Source of the DNA: Alistipes sp. dk3624
GTDB taxonomy: Bacteria; Bacteroidota; Bacteroidia; Bacteroidales; Rikenellaceae
Direction of reading: 5' to 3'
Length of the DNA stretch: 64,000 nucleotides
Assembly: GCF_009557455.1 (NCBI RefSeq)
Contig: NZ_CP045651.1
Location: 1,054,001 to 1,118,000 of the forward strand
Shown here one piece after another: positions 17,992 through 29,710 of the stretch; the first letter of the stretch is position 1; each line of letters starts with the position of its first letter. The position numbers were made by a program, and so were the translations under genes. The notes under the pieces are model-generated. The model searched no databases. It was given only the letters and a program-made list of their open reading frames with translations, and was not told the origin of the DNA.

Positions 17992-18037
17992 GCAAATGAA
18001 AACCAAACATTAACAAACTTAAAAAAATAACGACGTT

Positions 18038-19983
<1,946 letters not shown>

Positions 19984-20002
19984 TCGCCCGGCGAAACGGA
20001 AA

Positions 20003-20033
20003 AATCCCCGGCTTTGCAGCCGGGGATTTTTTT
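20003..20033 (+). terminator. Rho-independent terminator of groES-groEL
   Basis: AATCCCCGGCT (20003-20013) pairs with AGCCGGGGATT (20018-20028) around TTGC, followed by a T-run to 20033. It lies about 20 bp after the groEL stop. Confidence 0.9.
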
Positions 20034-20543
20034 ATGTCTGCCTCCGGAACCGCGTACGCTTCAACTTTTTCGACCGGACGGAAAAATTTCCCCTTACCGA
20101 TTACGGGATGATCGCAGATGTTACCAAAACCATCTGCGATTTGACATTCAACAGGATACCACGAATATCCCCATATTCGTTTCATCATGCCTTATGGCGG
20201 CGGAAAGGTTTCCTTTTTCCATGACGGGCAGCCGTGACATGAACAAAGAACTGAGCAAAAAGCGGAATAGACATACGAGAACGCCTCTTGCCTATGGCAA
20301 CCTTTTTAAAACCATGTGAAATATGTAAAAAGGTTGTTTTTTCTACCGATAGTCCTTTTTCTCCGGATCGGTCAAACTTATCAGATATAATAATGCAAAA
20401 TCTTGATGAATAACTGTCTCGTAGTTCCTGACTGATTATTATTCTTATTCGCTGGCTTATTCGAATATACAGAACACAACATAAGCATTTCGGAACACTG
20501 TTGTCTACTGTACATTTGATAATTTCGCACACAAAATCAGAAA
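20034..20543. other. Intergenic stretch at the start of a decayed region
   Basis: About 510 bp with no supportable gene. GC content falls toward the right. Only a terminator-like hairpin at 20298-20342 stands out. No promoter box was convincing. Confidence 0.5.
20298..20342 (+). terminator. Terminator-like hairpin without an obvious gene
   Basis: CAACCTTTTT (20298-20307) pairs with AAAAAGGTTG (20327-20336), followed by six T. It ends no recognisable gene and may be left from the deleted ancestral locus, or it could end a small RNA that I cannot define. Confidence 0.45.
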
Positions 20544-20835
20544 ATGGACAAAAAATGGCTAAAATTAATCGGCTTGACCGGTTGTGCAATGCTGATGGCG
20601 TCAAGTATCAGGCACTATCGAACGTCTGTGCGTAAGCGAAGGCGAGAAAGTGCGCCGGGACAAGTTCTCTTCATCATCGACCAAGTGCCCTATAAAGCGG
20701 CCCTGCGGACAGCAACGGCGGACGTGGCGGCAGCCAGAGCGAACCTGAAAACAGCAGAACTGAACTTCAACAGCAGCAAGGAACTCTATGCGCAGAAAGT
20801 CATCTCACAGGTCAATCTGGAGATTGTCAGCGAAG
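20544..20835 (+). pseudogene. Remnant of an RND efflux membrane-fusion protein (AcrA-like)
   Basis: The lipoprotein-like start MDKKWLKLIGLTGCAMLMAS leads into sequence that matches AcrA only after frame changes. One frame reads SGTIERLCVSEGEKVRR, then a shift gives GQVLFIIDQVPYKAALRTAT and LYAQKVISQVNLE. The region between the signal peptide and the lipoyl domain is deleted. At about 20835 the sequence jumps straight into an outer-membrane factor. The inner-membrane pump gene that normally lies between them is absent. Confidence 0.75.
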
Positions 20836-21929
20836 TTGGCATATCTCCCCTCTCTGTATCTCTCCCCGCAAGGGACAATAAGCAGCTTCGACGGCGGCAA
20901 GGCTGCCAAAACCTACTCGGTGCCTGTTACCGCCAGTTGGGAGATAGATATTTTCGGTAAGTTACGTAACGCCAAGCGACAGTCGCAAGCATTGTATGCA
21001 CAGAGCCAGGATTACAGACAAGCCGTACGCACGCAGGTAATAGCCGGAATCGCCAATACATATTACACGTTGCTGATGCTCGACGCCCAGCTCGAAATAT
21101 CAGAGCAGACGAAAATATCGTGGAAGGAATCGGCTGATGCCACCCGCGCCCTGATGAACGCCGGAAGAGCGGATAACTCTGCCGTGTCGCAGATGGAAGC
21201 CGCTTATTACAGCGTGTGCGCCTCCGTACTTGACCTGAAAGAACAAATCAATCAAGTCGAAAACAGTATGTCGTTGTTGTTGGCTTCCACTCCTCATACC
21301 ATAGAACGTGGCAAGTTAGACACCTTAAATATACCTACAAGCTTTTCTACCGGCATTCCAGTCCAACTGTTGTCAAACCGTCCGGATGTCCGGGCTGCGA
21401 AACGCTCCTTGGAACAGGCATTTTATGCCGCAAACCAGGCGCGTTCCGCTTTTTATCCATCCATAACACTGAGCGGAAGCGCGGGGGGGGGCAAATTCGG
21501 CAGGGAGTACGATTGTCAATCCCGGAAAGTTCCTCGCCTCGGCGGTAGGTTCGCTCCCACAACCGCTCTTTGCACGAGGGCAACTTACCGAACAGTTGAA
21601 AATAGCCAGCCAAGGCCCAGCAGGAAGAAGCTCAGCTCAGTTTCCAGCAGGCACTTTTGCAAGCCGGAACCGAGGTGAACAACGCCTTGACACAATATCA
21701 GACGGCGCGTGACAAGTCGGCACTGTACGAGAAACAGGTGGAATCCTTGCAGACAGCATATAAGAGCACTTCCCTTACCATGCAGTACGGCAATACGACC
21801 TATCTGGAGGTACTGACGGCACAGCAAAGCCTCCTGAGCGCCCAACTGACACAAGTAGCCAACCGCATCACTGAGATACAGGGGCTTATCAGTCTCTATC
21901 AGGCACTGGGTGGAGGATGTGAAGAGTGA
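20836..21929 (+). pseudogene. Frameshifted remnant of an RND outer-membrane efflux factor (TolC/OprM-like)
   Basis: One frame covers YLPSLYLSPQGTISSFDGGK, SWEIDIFGKLRNAKR and SNRPDVRAAKRSLEQAFYAA, all typical of OprM-type proteins. The frame breaks at a run of nine G (21483-21491), continues in another frame (AGSTIVNPGKFLASAVGSLP), and breaks again near 21620 before the C-terminal segment GTEVNNALTQYQTAR to LYQALGGGCEE. The N-terminal part is missing. With the AcrA-like fragment it marks a collapsed tripartite efflux operon. Confidence 0.8.
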
Positions 21930-21968
21930 CTGTTTTAAGTCTATCCTCAAATATACATTTCATAAAGA

Positions 21969-22012
21969 AACTACATCCCAAAAGTTAGACACAAAACTTT
22001 TGGGATGTAGTT
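21969..22012. repeat. Perfect 18-bp inverted repeat, possibly insertion-sequence ends
   Basis: AACTACATCCCAAAAGTT (21969-21986) and AACTTTTGGGATGTAGTT (21995-22012) are exact reverse complements around an 8-nt loop. No T-run follows, so it is a poor terminator. The motif (reverse complement GTGTCTAACTTTTGGGATG) reminds me of terminal repeats of Bacteroidetes insertion sequences, so it may be two fused element ends. No transposase gene is attached. Confidence 0.5.
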
Positions 22013-22184
22013 CAAAATGTGTTGCCGCCGAATTTTGAGACTACGTTACCCCTTTTTATCGCCTCCTTGCGGAGCTGTCAACAGAAAGTTTTTGAAGTCA
22101 TAAATGAGTTTGGAGGCATTTCTTCTTCAAATGGGCTCTTACGAATATCCCAAGGAGCCTTTATTTACGTGACATCTATCAGTG

Positions 22185-22316
22185 TCATTCTCTCTCCGAG
22201 ATTACGCGCACCTTGATCTTCCCCTGCCTAATCCATCTATATAACGTGGGCTTGGAAATATTGTATTTGTTGTAAACCTGAATCACCGATAAGAACTGAC
22301 GCCCCCTCGGCTCCAT
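22185..22316 (-). pseudogene. Short helix-turn-helix ORF, probable remnant of an excisionase-like regulator
   Basis: An ATG-initiated 43-residue frame contains LSVIQVYNKYNISKPTLYRW followed by IRQGKIKVRVISERE. This is a MerR/excisionase-type helix-turn-helix start (helix, turn, TLYRWIRQGKI recognition part). The adjoining sequence on both sides shows no extension. It is most likely a fragment of a mobile-element gene, which fits the decayed surroundings. Confidence 0.5.
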
Positions 22317-22461
22317 TAACAATGGCTTGTCGTCTTGCTTCCTTTTTTCAAAGCATGTTTTTTACTGCGGAATGTTTCATCTTTTTTATCACTTTAACAT
22401 CAATTCATGAATCAGGTAGATAAATCACGTCAAAATAAGTATCCCCACGGTTAATCCGAAT

Positions 22462-22500
22462 AAAAAAAGTGGAGCGTAACTCGTTGAGATACGCTCCACT
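22462..22500 (-). terminator. Rho-independent terminator of dnaK
   Basis: On the minus strand AGTGGAGCGTA pairs with TACGCTCCACT (arms 22490-22500 and 22469-22479), followed by seven T (22468-22462). It lies 24 bp after the dnaK stop. Confidence 0.9.
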
Positions 22501-22523
22501 TCGTTATTGATGATTGTTTGACC

Positions 22524-24470
22524 TTACTTCACTTCTTCGAAATCCACGTCGGTCACGTTGTCGTTCGAGGTTTGTCCGGCTCCGGCGCCCGCGCTGCCCG
22601 AAGCGGAGCCTGCGCCCGCATCCGCGCCTGCGTCGGCGCCCGGGTTCGCCTGCGATGCTCCGGCGGCCTGCTGTGCGTTGTAGATGTCCTGCGAAGCGGC
22701 CTGCCATGCGTTGTTCAGTTCGGTCGTCGCCGAGTCAATGGCGGCAATGTCCTGCGATTTGTGCGCGTCTTTCAACTTGCCGAGGGCGGCTTCGATGGCG
22801 CCCTTCTTGTCAGCCGGGATCTTGTCGCCGTACTCCTTGAGCTGCTTTTCGGTCGAGAAAATCATGCTGTCGGCGGCGTTGACCTTGTCGACGCGTTCGC
22901 GTTCGGCCTTATCTTTCTCCTCGTTGGCTTTCGCCTCGTCGCGCATCTTCTGGATCTCCTGTTCGGTCAGGCCGGACGACGCTTCGATCCGGATCTTCTG
23001 TTCCTTGCCGGTGCCTTTGTCTTTGGCCGATACGTTCAGAATGCCGTTCGCGTCGATGTCGAACGTCACCTCGATCTGGGGTACTCCGCGCGGTGCGGCC
23101 GGAATGCCGTCCAGGTGGAACCGTCCGATCGTCTTGTTGTCGCGGGCCATCTGGCGTTCGCCTTGCAACACGTGGATCTCCACCGACGGCTGGTTGTCGG
23201 CTGCGGTCGAGAAGACTTCGCTCTTGCGCGTCGGGATCGTGGTGTTCGCGTCGATCAGGCGGGTGAATACGCCGCCGAGCGTTTCGATTCCCAGCGACAG
23301 CGGGGTCACGTCGAGCAGCAGCACGTCTTTCACTTCGCCGGTCAGCACGCCGCCCTGGATGGCGGCGCCGATAGCGACCACTTCGTCCGGGTTGACGCCT
23401 TTGGACGGCGTTTTACCGAAGAACTCTTCGACCACTTTCTGGATCGCCGGGATACGGGTCGAACCGCCTACCAGGATCACTTCGTCGATCTGACTGTTGC
23501 TCAGTCCGGCGTCGGCCATCGCTTTTTTGCACGGCTCGATCGTCGCGCGGATCAATCTGTCGGCCAGTTGTTCGAATTTGGCGCGCGTCAGGGTCATTAC
23601 CAGGTGCTGCGGAATCCCGTCCACCGGCATGATGTACGGCAGGTTGATCTCGGTCGAGGTCGAGCTCGACAGTTCGATCTTCGCCTTCTCGGCGGCCTCC
23701 TTCAGACGCTGCAGGGCCATCGGATCCTTACGCAGGTCGATGTTATGCTGTTTTTTGAACTCGTCGGCCATCCAGTCGATAATCACGTGGTCGAAGTCGT
23801 CGCCTCCGAGGTGCGTGTCGCCGTTGGTCGATTTCACTTCGAATACGCCGTCGCCCAGTTCCAGAATCGAAATATCGAACGTGCCGCCTCCGAGGTCGTA
23901 TACGGCGATCTTCATATCCTTGTTCGCCTTATCCAGGCCGTAGGCCAGCGCTGCGGCCGTCGGTTCGTTGATGATACGGCGCACTTTCAGACCGGCGATT
24001 TCGCCCGCTTCCTTGGTAGCCTGGCGTTGCGAGTCGGAGAAGTAGGCCGGAACAGTGATGACGGCTTCGGATACTTCGGTGCCGAGGTAATCCTCGGCGG
24101 TCTTTTTCATTTTCTGCAGGACGATCGCGGAGATTTCCTGCGGGGTATAGAGTCTGCCGTCGATATCGATGCGCGGGGTGTTGTTGTCGCCTTTGACCAC
24201 TTTGTAAGCCGCCCGTTCAATGTCTTTGCCGACCTGATCGTAAGTCTCGCCCATGAAACGCTTGATCGACGTGATCGTACGCTGCGGGTTGGTGATCGCC
24301 TGCCGTTTGGCGGGGTCGCCCACTTTCCGTTCGTTGTTGTCCACGAACGCTACGATCGAAGGTGTCGTGCGGCGTCCCTCGCTGTTGGGGATCACCACGG
24401 GTTCGTTACCCTCCATCACGGCAACGCAGGAGTTCGTAGTACCTAAGTCAATTCCAATAATCTTTCCCAT
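22524..24470 (-). CDS. dnaK: Chaperone DnaK (Hsp70)
   Basis: 648 residues, full length. [18 protein letters not shown] is the phosphate-1 motif; [18 protein letters not shown] and [16 protein letters not shown] complete the ATPase signature. The substrate-binding domain carries [17 protein letters not shown]. The C-terminal tail is Gly/Ala-rich and ends in TDVDFEEVK. It holds unfolded chains in an ATP cycle with DnaJ and GrpE, neither of which is in this window. It is transcribed alone. Confidence 0.98.
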   Translation of the reverse strand: MGKIIGIDLGTTNSCVAVMEGNEPVVIPNSEGRRTTPSIVAFVDNNERKVGDPAKRQAITNPQRTITSIKRFMGETYDQVGKDIERAAYKVVKGDNNTPRIDIDGRLYTPQEISAIVLQKMKKTAEDYLGTEVSEAVITVPAYFSDSQRQATKEAGEIAGLKVRRIINEPTAAALAYGLDKANKDMKIAVYDLGGGTFDISILELGDGVFEVKSTNGDTHLGGDDFDHVIIDWMADEFKKQHNIDLRKDPMALQRLKEAAEKAKIELSSSTSTEINLPYIMPVDGIPQHLVMTLTRAKFEQLADRLIRATIEPCKKAMADAGLSNSQIDEVILVGGSTRIPAIQKVVEEFFGKTPSKGVNPDEVVAIGAAIQGGVLTGEVKDVLLLDVTPLSLGIETLGGVFTRLIDANTTIPTRKSEVFSTAADNQPSVEIHVLQGERQMARDNKTIGRFHLDGIPAAPRGVPQIEVTFDIDANGILNVSAKDKGTGKEQKIRIEASSGLTEQEIQKMRDEAKANEEKDKAERERVDKVNAADSMIFSTEKQLKEYGDKIPADKKGAIEAALGKLKDAHKSQDIAAIDSATTELNNAWQAASQDIYNAQQAAGASQANPGADAGADAGAGSASGSAGAGAGQTSNDNVTDVDFEEVK

Positions 24471-24753
24471 AGTCGTTATCTCGTTTAGTTGTTTTATGCT
24501 GAATTTTTTGTTTTCGAACTTGATTTATCAATCTTTATGCCAAGCGGCAAAACGGGCGGTTTGGCCGCTGCCGACTGCCAAAGAGGTTTCGATTGTCGGA
24601 CATGCTGGCACGGAGTCTGCCATTTCGTCTGAAAAAATACCCGAATAAAAGGGTTCGTTGCAAATTTTGGGCCGCCGGTATTTTTTATGAAACGGAACGT
24701 CCGTTTTTTCTATATAAAGTTCTACATTTGCGCAGGATAAATACAACGATATT
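24471..24753. other. Divergent intergenic region dnaK / M48 protease
   Basis: 283 bp between divergent genes. The rightward promoter is clear (see below). No exact reverse TAnnTTTG box or heat-shock repeat was found for dnaK. Confidence 0.5.
24723..24730 (+). promoter_or_regulatory. Promoter -7 box of the M48 protease gene
   Basis: TACATTTG matches TAnnTTTG and lies 24 bp before the ATG at 24754, so the leader is short. Confidence 0.6.
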
Positions 24754-25518
24754 ATGAAAAGGAATCTTGTTTTTGTATTGCTGCTGACGCTCTTCGGTAC
24801 GGGGGCTTCGGCGCAGCTCAAGGTGGGCAAGCTGCTCAAGGCGGGCGGCAATCTGATCAGCGCCGTTACGCTGACCGATGCGGACATCGCCGAGATGAGT
24901 AAGAGCGCGGTTGAGAAGATGGATCAGGAGAATCAGGTCGATACGTCGGATTACCACCGGCGGTTGCAGCGGTTGACCGAGAACATCTCCGTCGACGGCC
25001 TGAAGCTGAATTTCAAGGTCTACCTGACCAAGGACGTCAATGCGTTTGCCTGCGGCGACGGCAGCGTGCGGGTGTATAGCGCGCTGATGGATACGATGTC
25101 CGACAGCGAACTGATGGCGATCATCGGTCACGAAATCGGTCACGTGGCCCGCACCGATACGAAAGATGCGCTGAAAAACGCTTACCTGCGTTCGGCGGCC
25201 CAGAATGCGGCCAGTTCGGTCAGCGGCAGCGTCGCCGCCAGACTGTCCGAATCGCAATTGGCCGAGTTGGCGAACTCGCTGGCGCAGGCCCAGTATTCGC
25301 AGAAGCAGGAATACGACGCCGACGAGTACGGATTCGAGTTCTGCCTGAAAAATAATGTCGATCCGTATGCGATGTACCATGCGCTCGATAAACTGGCCGA
25401 TATGTCGAAGACGAACCGCAACAACGCTTCGGCGATCGTGAAGGCGTTTGCGACGCATCCGGACAGCTACAAACGCGCTCAGCGCATGAAGGAAAAGGCC
25501 GACGCACTGCAGCATTGA
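24754..25518 (+). CDS. Exported M48-family metalloprotease (LoiP/BepA-like)
   Basis: 254 residues. A signal peptide (MKRNLVFVLLLTLFGTGASA) is present. The zinc motif is IIGHEIGHVARTD (HExxH), with the third ligand Glu in QEYDADEYGF. Related periplasmic M48 enzymes degrade or help assemble outer-membrane proteins. It is shorter than TPR-carrying BepA and resembles LoiP/YcaL in size. The GDPD gene follows 21 bp downstream. Confidence 0.88.
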   Translation: MKRNLVFVLLLTLFGTGASAQLKVGKLLKAGGNLISAVTLTDADIAEMSKSAVEKMDQENQVDTSDYHRRLQRLTENISVDGLKLNFKVYLTKDVNAFACGDGSVRVYSALMDTMSDSELMAIIGHEIGHVARTDTKDALKNAYLRSAAQNAASSVSGSVAARLSESQLAELANSLAQAQYSQKQEYDADEYGFEFCLKNNVDPYAMYHALDKLADMSKTNRNNASAIVKAFATHPDSYKRAQRMKEKADALQH

Positions 25519-25539
25519 TCGGCGTAAACGGATAAAACT

Positions 25540-26451
25540 ATGAAAAAACTTTCGGGAATTTTTCTTATCTGCATCTTGGGCTTTTCGTGCGCCAGGAGTG
25601 GGGAAAGTGCCGTACCGACCCGGGTGGACAGCATCGTTTCGAGATTGGAAGATCCGGATACTCGGTCGGTAATCGTGGTGGCCCATCGGGGCGATTGGAG
25701 ACACAGCGTCGAAAATTCGCTTCAGGCCGTTCAAAATGCGATCGATATGCAAGTGGATGTGGTCGAAATCGATGTCCGCAAGACTGCCGACGGCCGTTTG
25801 ATCCTGATGCACGACGCGACGATCGACCGGACGACCAACGGCAGCGGCAAGGTTTCGGAACTGACGCTCGATTCGATCCGGAACTGTTATCTGAAAGCCG
25901 CCGACAGTACGCTGACCGATCTGCGGGTTCCGACGCTCGATGAAGTTTTCGAGATAAGCAAAGACCGGATCATGCTCAATATCGACAAAGGGTACTGGAT
26001 ATTCGACGATGTTTACGCGCTGGCCGAAAAGGCCGGCACCACCCGCCAGATTATTATGAAAGGGGATCAGGCGGCCGATCAGGTGCTCGAAAGTTTCGGG
26101 CGTTACCTCGACAGGGTTTTTTACATGCCGATCGTCAATTTGAACAAAGAGGGTGCGGAAGAAGCGATTGCCGATTTTCAGGAGAAAATCCGTCCGGTAG
26201 CTTATGAGTTGTTGTATAAAAGCGATACCTGCCAGACGCCGCTCAGGGTCAAAAATCAGTTGGCCGGGAAATCGTTGATCTGGTACAATACGATGTGGAA
26301 CGGGATGTCCGGCAGCCGTTATGACGACCGGGCGGTCGATGATCCCGACCGGGTGTACGGTTACCTGATCGATTCGCTGAACGCGCGGATCATCCAGACC
26401 GACCGGCCGGGGTTTCTGATCCGTTACCTCGTATCGCGCGGACAGCACTGA
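25540..26451 (+). CDS. Glycerophosphodiester phosphodiesterase-family lipoprotein
   Basis: 303 residues. A lipoprotein signal ends in LGFSC. The GDPD core is visible: VVAHRGDWRHSVENS (catalytic His-Arg and Glu), VEIDVRKTADGRLILMHDAT (metal-binding Glu, Asp and second catalytic His) and the later LNIDKGYW. These enzymes hydrolyse glycerophosphodiesters to glycerol-3-phosphate and an alcohol. Lipidation places it at the cell envelope. It shares a transcript with the M48 protease. Confidence 0.9.
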   Translation: MKKLSGIFLICILGFSCARSGESAVPTRVDSIVSRLEDPDTRSVIVVAHRGDWRHSVENSLQAVQNAIDMQVDVVEIDVRKTADGRLILMHDATIDRTTNGSGKVSELTLDSIRNCYLKAADSTLTDLRVPTLDEVFEISKDRIMLNIDKGYWIFDDVYALAEKAGTTRQIIMKGDQAADQVLESFGRYLDRVFYMPIVNLNKEGAEEAIADFQEKIRPVAYELLYKSDTCQTPLRVKNQLAGKSLIWYNTMWNGMSGSRYDDRAVDDPDRVYGYLIDSLNARIIQTDRPGFLIRYLVSRGQH

Positions 26452-26473
26452 TTGTTTTCGAAGGTGATAAAAG

Positions 26474-26510
26474 GCAGGGAGCGGAAAATTTTCCGCTCCC
26501 TGCTTTGTTT
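26474..26510. terminator. Bidirectional terminator between convergent genes
   Basis: GCAGGGAGCGGAAAA (26474-26488) is directly followed by its exact reverse complement TTTTCCGCTCCCTGC (26489-26503) and then a T-rich tail. It lies between the GDPD and rhamnosidase stops and may serve both. Confidence 0.8.
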
Positions 26511-26530
26511 TCGGCAGATATCGTTTGTCG

Positions 26531-28900
26531 TTAGAACCGGATCGGATTGACGCCCGGATGCAGTTTGACGGTTTTGCCGTTCCAGACGAAATCGCCGGTC
26601 AATTGCCCCGGCAGAGCGACTTGTCCGGATAATTTATCCCCGTCGCGTTGCAGTTCGACCGTGATGTCGCCCTGCGGATGCGGTACGACGCCTTTGATTT
26701 GTTTCAGGCGTCCCGGATGCGGGGCGATCCGCACCGTAGCGAATCCCGGCGAAGCGGGTTCTACGCCGCAGACCGTTGCCAGCAGGTCGTAATTCGGGCT
26801 CGAACTCCAGGCGTGGCAGTCCGAACGGGTTGGTTCGGGGGTCTCGGCGAAGGTGGTGAGGCCGATGTCGATCATCTGCTGCCACGGCCCGAGCATTTCG
26901 GTATAACGATCTGCCAGACCGACCTTTTTCAGTGCGCGGATCAAATAGAATTTGTAATAGAACGTGGTTTGCGTGAGCGACGGATCGCTGTCGATCCGTT
27001 CGAATACGGCGCGCTGGTCTTTGTGCGGAATGGCGTCGGTCAGGATGCCCATGATGTTGACGTGCTGGCTGTAAGTCGGACTGCCGATATAATCCCGCAG
27101 CAATCCTTTCGATGCGTCCCAGCACTTTTCGTAAACGTTTTTCTTCAGTCCGGCGGAGATCGCCGCATACTCTTTCGCTTCGGCGGGCCGGTCGTAGCGG
27201 CGCATCAGGTCGGCTGCGTCGTCCAGCGCGGCGGCCAGTTGCAGCGTGGTGATCGCCGAACCGGACGAGTCGCTTTCGGGCGCGATACCTCGTTCCCACG
27301 AGGTGGCCCAGTCGGTGAAGTTCCAGTGCGGAAGACCGTTCTTCAGCAGGCCCGTGTGCGGATCGATCTTTTCGGTGAACCACGACAGCACGGTGCGGAT
27401 GCCGGGTAGGAAGCTTCGCACGAAAGCGTCGTCGCTGCGGTGCATCCAATAGTCGTGGATCATGCCGATCCAGTAGAGCGAAAAAGGCGGAATGTACTGC
27501 GGAATGTGGCTCGGGTAACGGCTGCAGGTGATTCCCTCGTACGAGCGCGAAAGGTCGTACATCCGGATCGCCTTGCGCACCAGCCGGTCGTCGCCGGAGA
27601 CGTACAGCGAGATCAGCGCCTGGATCCGCGTGTCGCCGGCATACTGCAATTGTTCGTAATAGGGGCAGTCGAAATAGGTCTCGTGGGCGCAGAGTCGGGC
27701 GGTGCGCCAGCCCGTTTCCCAAATTTTCTCCAATGCAGGGTCGTCCGATTCGAAAGAGCCGCGCACTTCGAACGGATAGCCCGTGTAGATGCCGTACAGA
27801 TCTTCGACGACGAGCGGCGCCGCTCCGGTTTCGATGTCGAGTTGGATATAACGATAGGTTTTGAACCACAGCGGGCGGAACAACCGTCCGTCGGCTCCGT
27901 CGGGCAGGAACTCGTCCGCGAATCCTCGGCACTCGCGGCCGTCGATTTCGTTGCGGTTTCCTTTGCCCCGTTCGTCGAACAGCGCTTCGGAATAGGTCAG
28001 TTTGATTTTGCTGCCTTTGCCTCCGGATACTTTCAGTTCCGGGTAGGCGGTGGTCAGGAATCCCTGGTCGAGCAGCACGGTGCATTTCGTGCGGGCCGGG
28101 ATTTTCAGCGGCGACCGGCCGTCGATGAACGTCGGCAGCGATGCGAGTCCCTGTTGCCGGCGCACGGCGGTCAGGCGTTGTTCGGTCAGTTCCATCATCG
28201 GGATGTCGCGCGGGGTCAGAATCCAGTCGCTTTCGCCGTAACCGGGCGCGCCGTAGGTTTTACCGGGCGAAAAGCCGGTGGCCGCATACCATTTCGAATC
28301 GTCGAAGCCGACGGTTTCCCACCCCCACGGGTATTTCGTGCCGTCGATTCGGTCGTGGCCGCCGATGTAGCCGGCTTCCGGACAGTTGAACAGCGGCGAG
28401 AAGGATTCGTCTCGCAGGACGAGCCAGCTACCGTCGGTGTTGACATCGTCTTCGACGGACGAATTGCCCTGTACGATCAGACCGGTCTGCCGGCTGATCT
28501 GCGCTCCGGGGCTACGGGTTCCCAGGTTCCATACCGTGACGGCCAGCACGTTTTGGCCCGGTCGCAGCAGCGGAGCGATGTCGACCGTTTCGTAATACCA
28601 GCGGTTCAGATCGCCGCGCGCCGGGCCCCAGCACGCTTCTTGTCCGTTGACCAGCAGCCGGTAGCGGTTATCGGCCGAGATGTTGATAACGAACCGCTCC
28701 GGTTTTTTCGGCAGGTCGAAACGTTTGCGGAAGCGGTAGACGCCGTAATCGTACGGAGAAAAGCCTCCGTCACAGATCCATTGGGCGCTCCAGGTGCCGG
28801 TGAGCTGCCGTTCGCCGGGCTGTGTCGACGGCAGCGACGCTCCGGCCGACCAGCAGCCGACAGTCATCAGGAAGGTAAGTAACAAGCGAGTGTTTTTCAT
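26531..28900 (-). CDS. Alpha-L-rhamnosidase (GH78), exported
   Basis: 789 residues from the ATG at 28900, chosen because it opens a signal peptide (MKNTRLLLTFLMTVGCWSAG); an upstream in-frame ATG at 28951 adds unlikely residues and overlaps the promoter box. The N-terminal beta domains include FVINISADNRYRLLVNGQEA. The catalytic (alpha/alpha)6 domain begins around YFDCPYYEQLQYAGDTRIQA, and the late TRSDCHAWSSSPNYDLLATV is typical of GH78. It removes terminal alpha-L-rhamnose from plant glycans or glycosides. No SusC/SusD pair is nearby, so it is not part of a full polysaccharide locus here. Confidence 0.92.
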   Translation of the reverse strand: MKNTRLLLTFLMTVGCWSAGASLPSTQPGERQLTGTWSAQWICDGGFSPYDYGVYRFRKRFDLPKKPERFVINISADNRYRLLVNGQEACWGPARGDLNRWYYETVDIAPLLRPGQNVLAVTVWNLGTRSPGAQISRQTGLIVQGNSSVEDDVNTDGSWLVLRDESFSPLFNCPEAGYIGGHDRIDGTKYPWGWETVGFDDSKWYAATGFSPGKTYGAPGYGESDWILTPRDIPMMELTEQRLTAVRRQQGLASLPTFIDGRSPLKIPARTKCTVLLDQGFLTTAYPELKVSGGKGSKIKLTYSEALFDERGKGNRNEIDGRECRGFADEFLPDGADGRLFRPLWFKTYRYIQLDIETGAAPLVVEDLYGIYTGYPFEVRGSFESDDPALEKIWETGWRTARLCAHETYFDCPYYEQLQYAGDTRIQALISLYVSGDDRLVRKAIRMYDLSRSYEGITCSRYPSHIPQYIPPFSLYWIGMIHDYWMHRSDDAFVRSFLPGIRTVLSWFTEKIDPHTGLLKNGLPHWNFTDWATSWERGIAPESDSSGSAITTLQLAAALDDAADLMRRYDRPAEAKEYAAISAGLKKNVYEKCWDASKGLLRDYIGSPTYSQHVNIMGILTDAIPHKDQRAVFERIDSDPSLTQTTFYYKFYLIRALKKVGLADRYTEMLGPWQQMIDIGLTTFAETPEPTRSDCHAWSSSPNYDLLATVCGVEPASPGFATVRIAPHPGRLKQIKGVVPHPQGDITVELQRDGDKLSGQVALPGQLTGDFVWNGKTVKLHPGVNPIRF

Positions 28901-28948
28901 AAGAAGTTCGGTTAAATTCGGATAAACCCTCAAACGGGTTGAGACTAA

Positions 28949-28956
28949 CAAATATA
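28949..28956 (-). promoter_or_regulatory. Promoter -7 box of the rhamnosidase gene
   Basis: On the minus strand TATATTTG matches TAnnTTTG, about 48 bp before the ATG at 28900. No good -33 element was seen. The rest of the 254-bp gap to the next gene shows nothing else. Confidence 0.5.
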
Positions 28957-29154
28957 GGGATTAAACGGCGATTCGGTCGTACACTTCGGGATATTTGTAG
29001 TCTAAACGGTCTAATTTATTCGCTTTCCAATATTTAGGCAGGGAATTTGATTTTACACGGAGAAAGCATCATTGCGGGGATGGCATGAGCCTTTCCGAAA
29101 TTGCTACGGTAAGCAAATTTATCAAAATTCATGTCACTTTAATCTATTAATGTT

Positions 29155-29691
29155 ATGAAGTACGTTTATTTAATTCTGGCCGCTGCGTTGTTGGCGACGT
29201 CGGCCTCGGCCCAAACGGGAATGACCCGGGAACAGATGGAAAGTCGTCACCAGGAACGAGTACAAATGCGCGATGCGCGTCATCAGACCGAGATCAAACA
29301 GATGGATTCGATCGTCCTGAACCGTTACTACAAGTTCATGCCGACCAGCTTCCAGCAGGAACCGGCCGGGAACATGCACCAGATCTATTCGATCATGTAT
29401 TCGTTGGCGATGTACAAGGACTACGTGGACATCGATATCCCGTACATCGTAGGCGTGGTCGCTCCTTATCATTTGACGATCATGAACTACATTACGTTCG
29501 ACATCCAGAAGTATACCGCCGTTCAGAACGAGGACGGGTGGACGATTTCTTTCTCGTCGAATCTCTATTCGGACAATACCTATACGTTTACGTTCAAAAT
29601 CTACTCGATCACCCGCGAGGCCGTGCTGAACATCGCTTCGACCCTCTATCCGACGGTGACCTACTACGGTTCGATCCAGCAGATCTATTAA
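29155..29691 (+). CDS. DUF4251 family exported protein
   Basis: 178 residues with a signal peptide (MKYVYLILAAALLATSASA). The mature part is a single domain with MKDYVDIDIPYIVG-like central strands and NTYTFTFKIYS near the end, typical of DUF4251. The function of the family is unknown. It is followed 19 bp later by a paralogue. Confidence 0.8.
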   Translation: MKYVYLILAAALLATSASAQTGMTREQMESRHQERVQMRDARHQTEIKQMDSIVLNRYYKFMPTSFQQEPAGNMHQIYSIMYSLAMYKDYVDIDIPYIVGVVAPYHLTIMNYITFDIQKYTAVQNEDGWTISFSSNLYSDNTYTFTFKIYSITREAVLNIASTLYPTVTYYGSIQQIY

Positions 29692-29710
29692 ACTTCGGCG
29701 AAAAGACGTC

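Noticed and set aside
17907-18037. CIRCE-type heat-shock operator before groES
   Set aside because: The consensus TTAGCACTC and its partner are absent; only an unrelated 8-bp repeat is seen.
22518-24446. Long plus-strand open frame (642 codons) opposite dnaK
   Set aside because: It is an antisense shadow of dnaK caused by GC-rich codon use; composition (Arg, His, Phe, Val-rich) is unlike real proteins and it has no family signature.
27440-28882. Long plus-strand open frame opposite the rhamnosidase
   Set aside because: Antisense shadow of the GH78 gene; no motif and unnatural composition.
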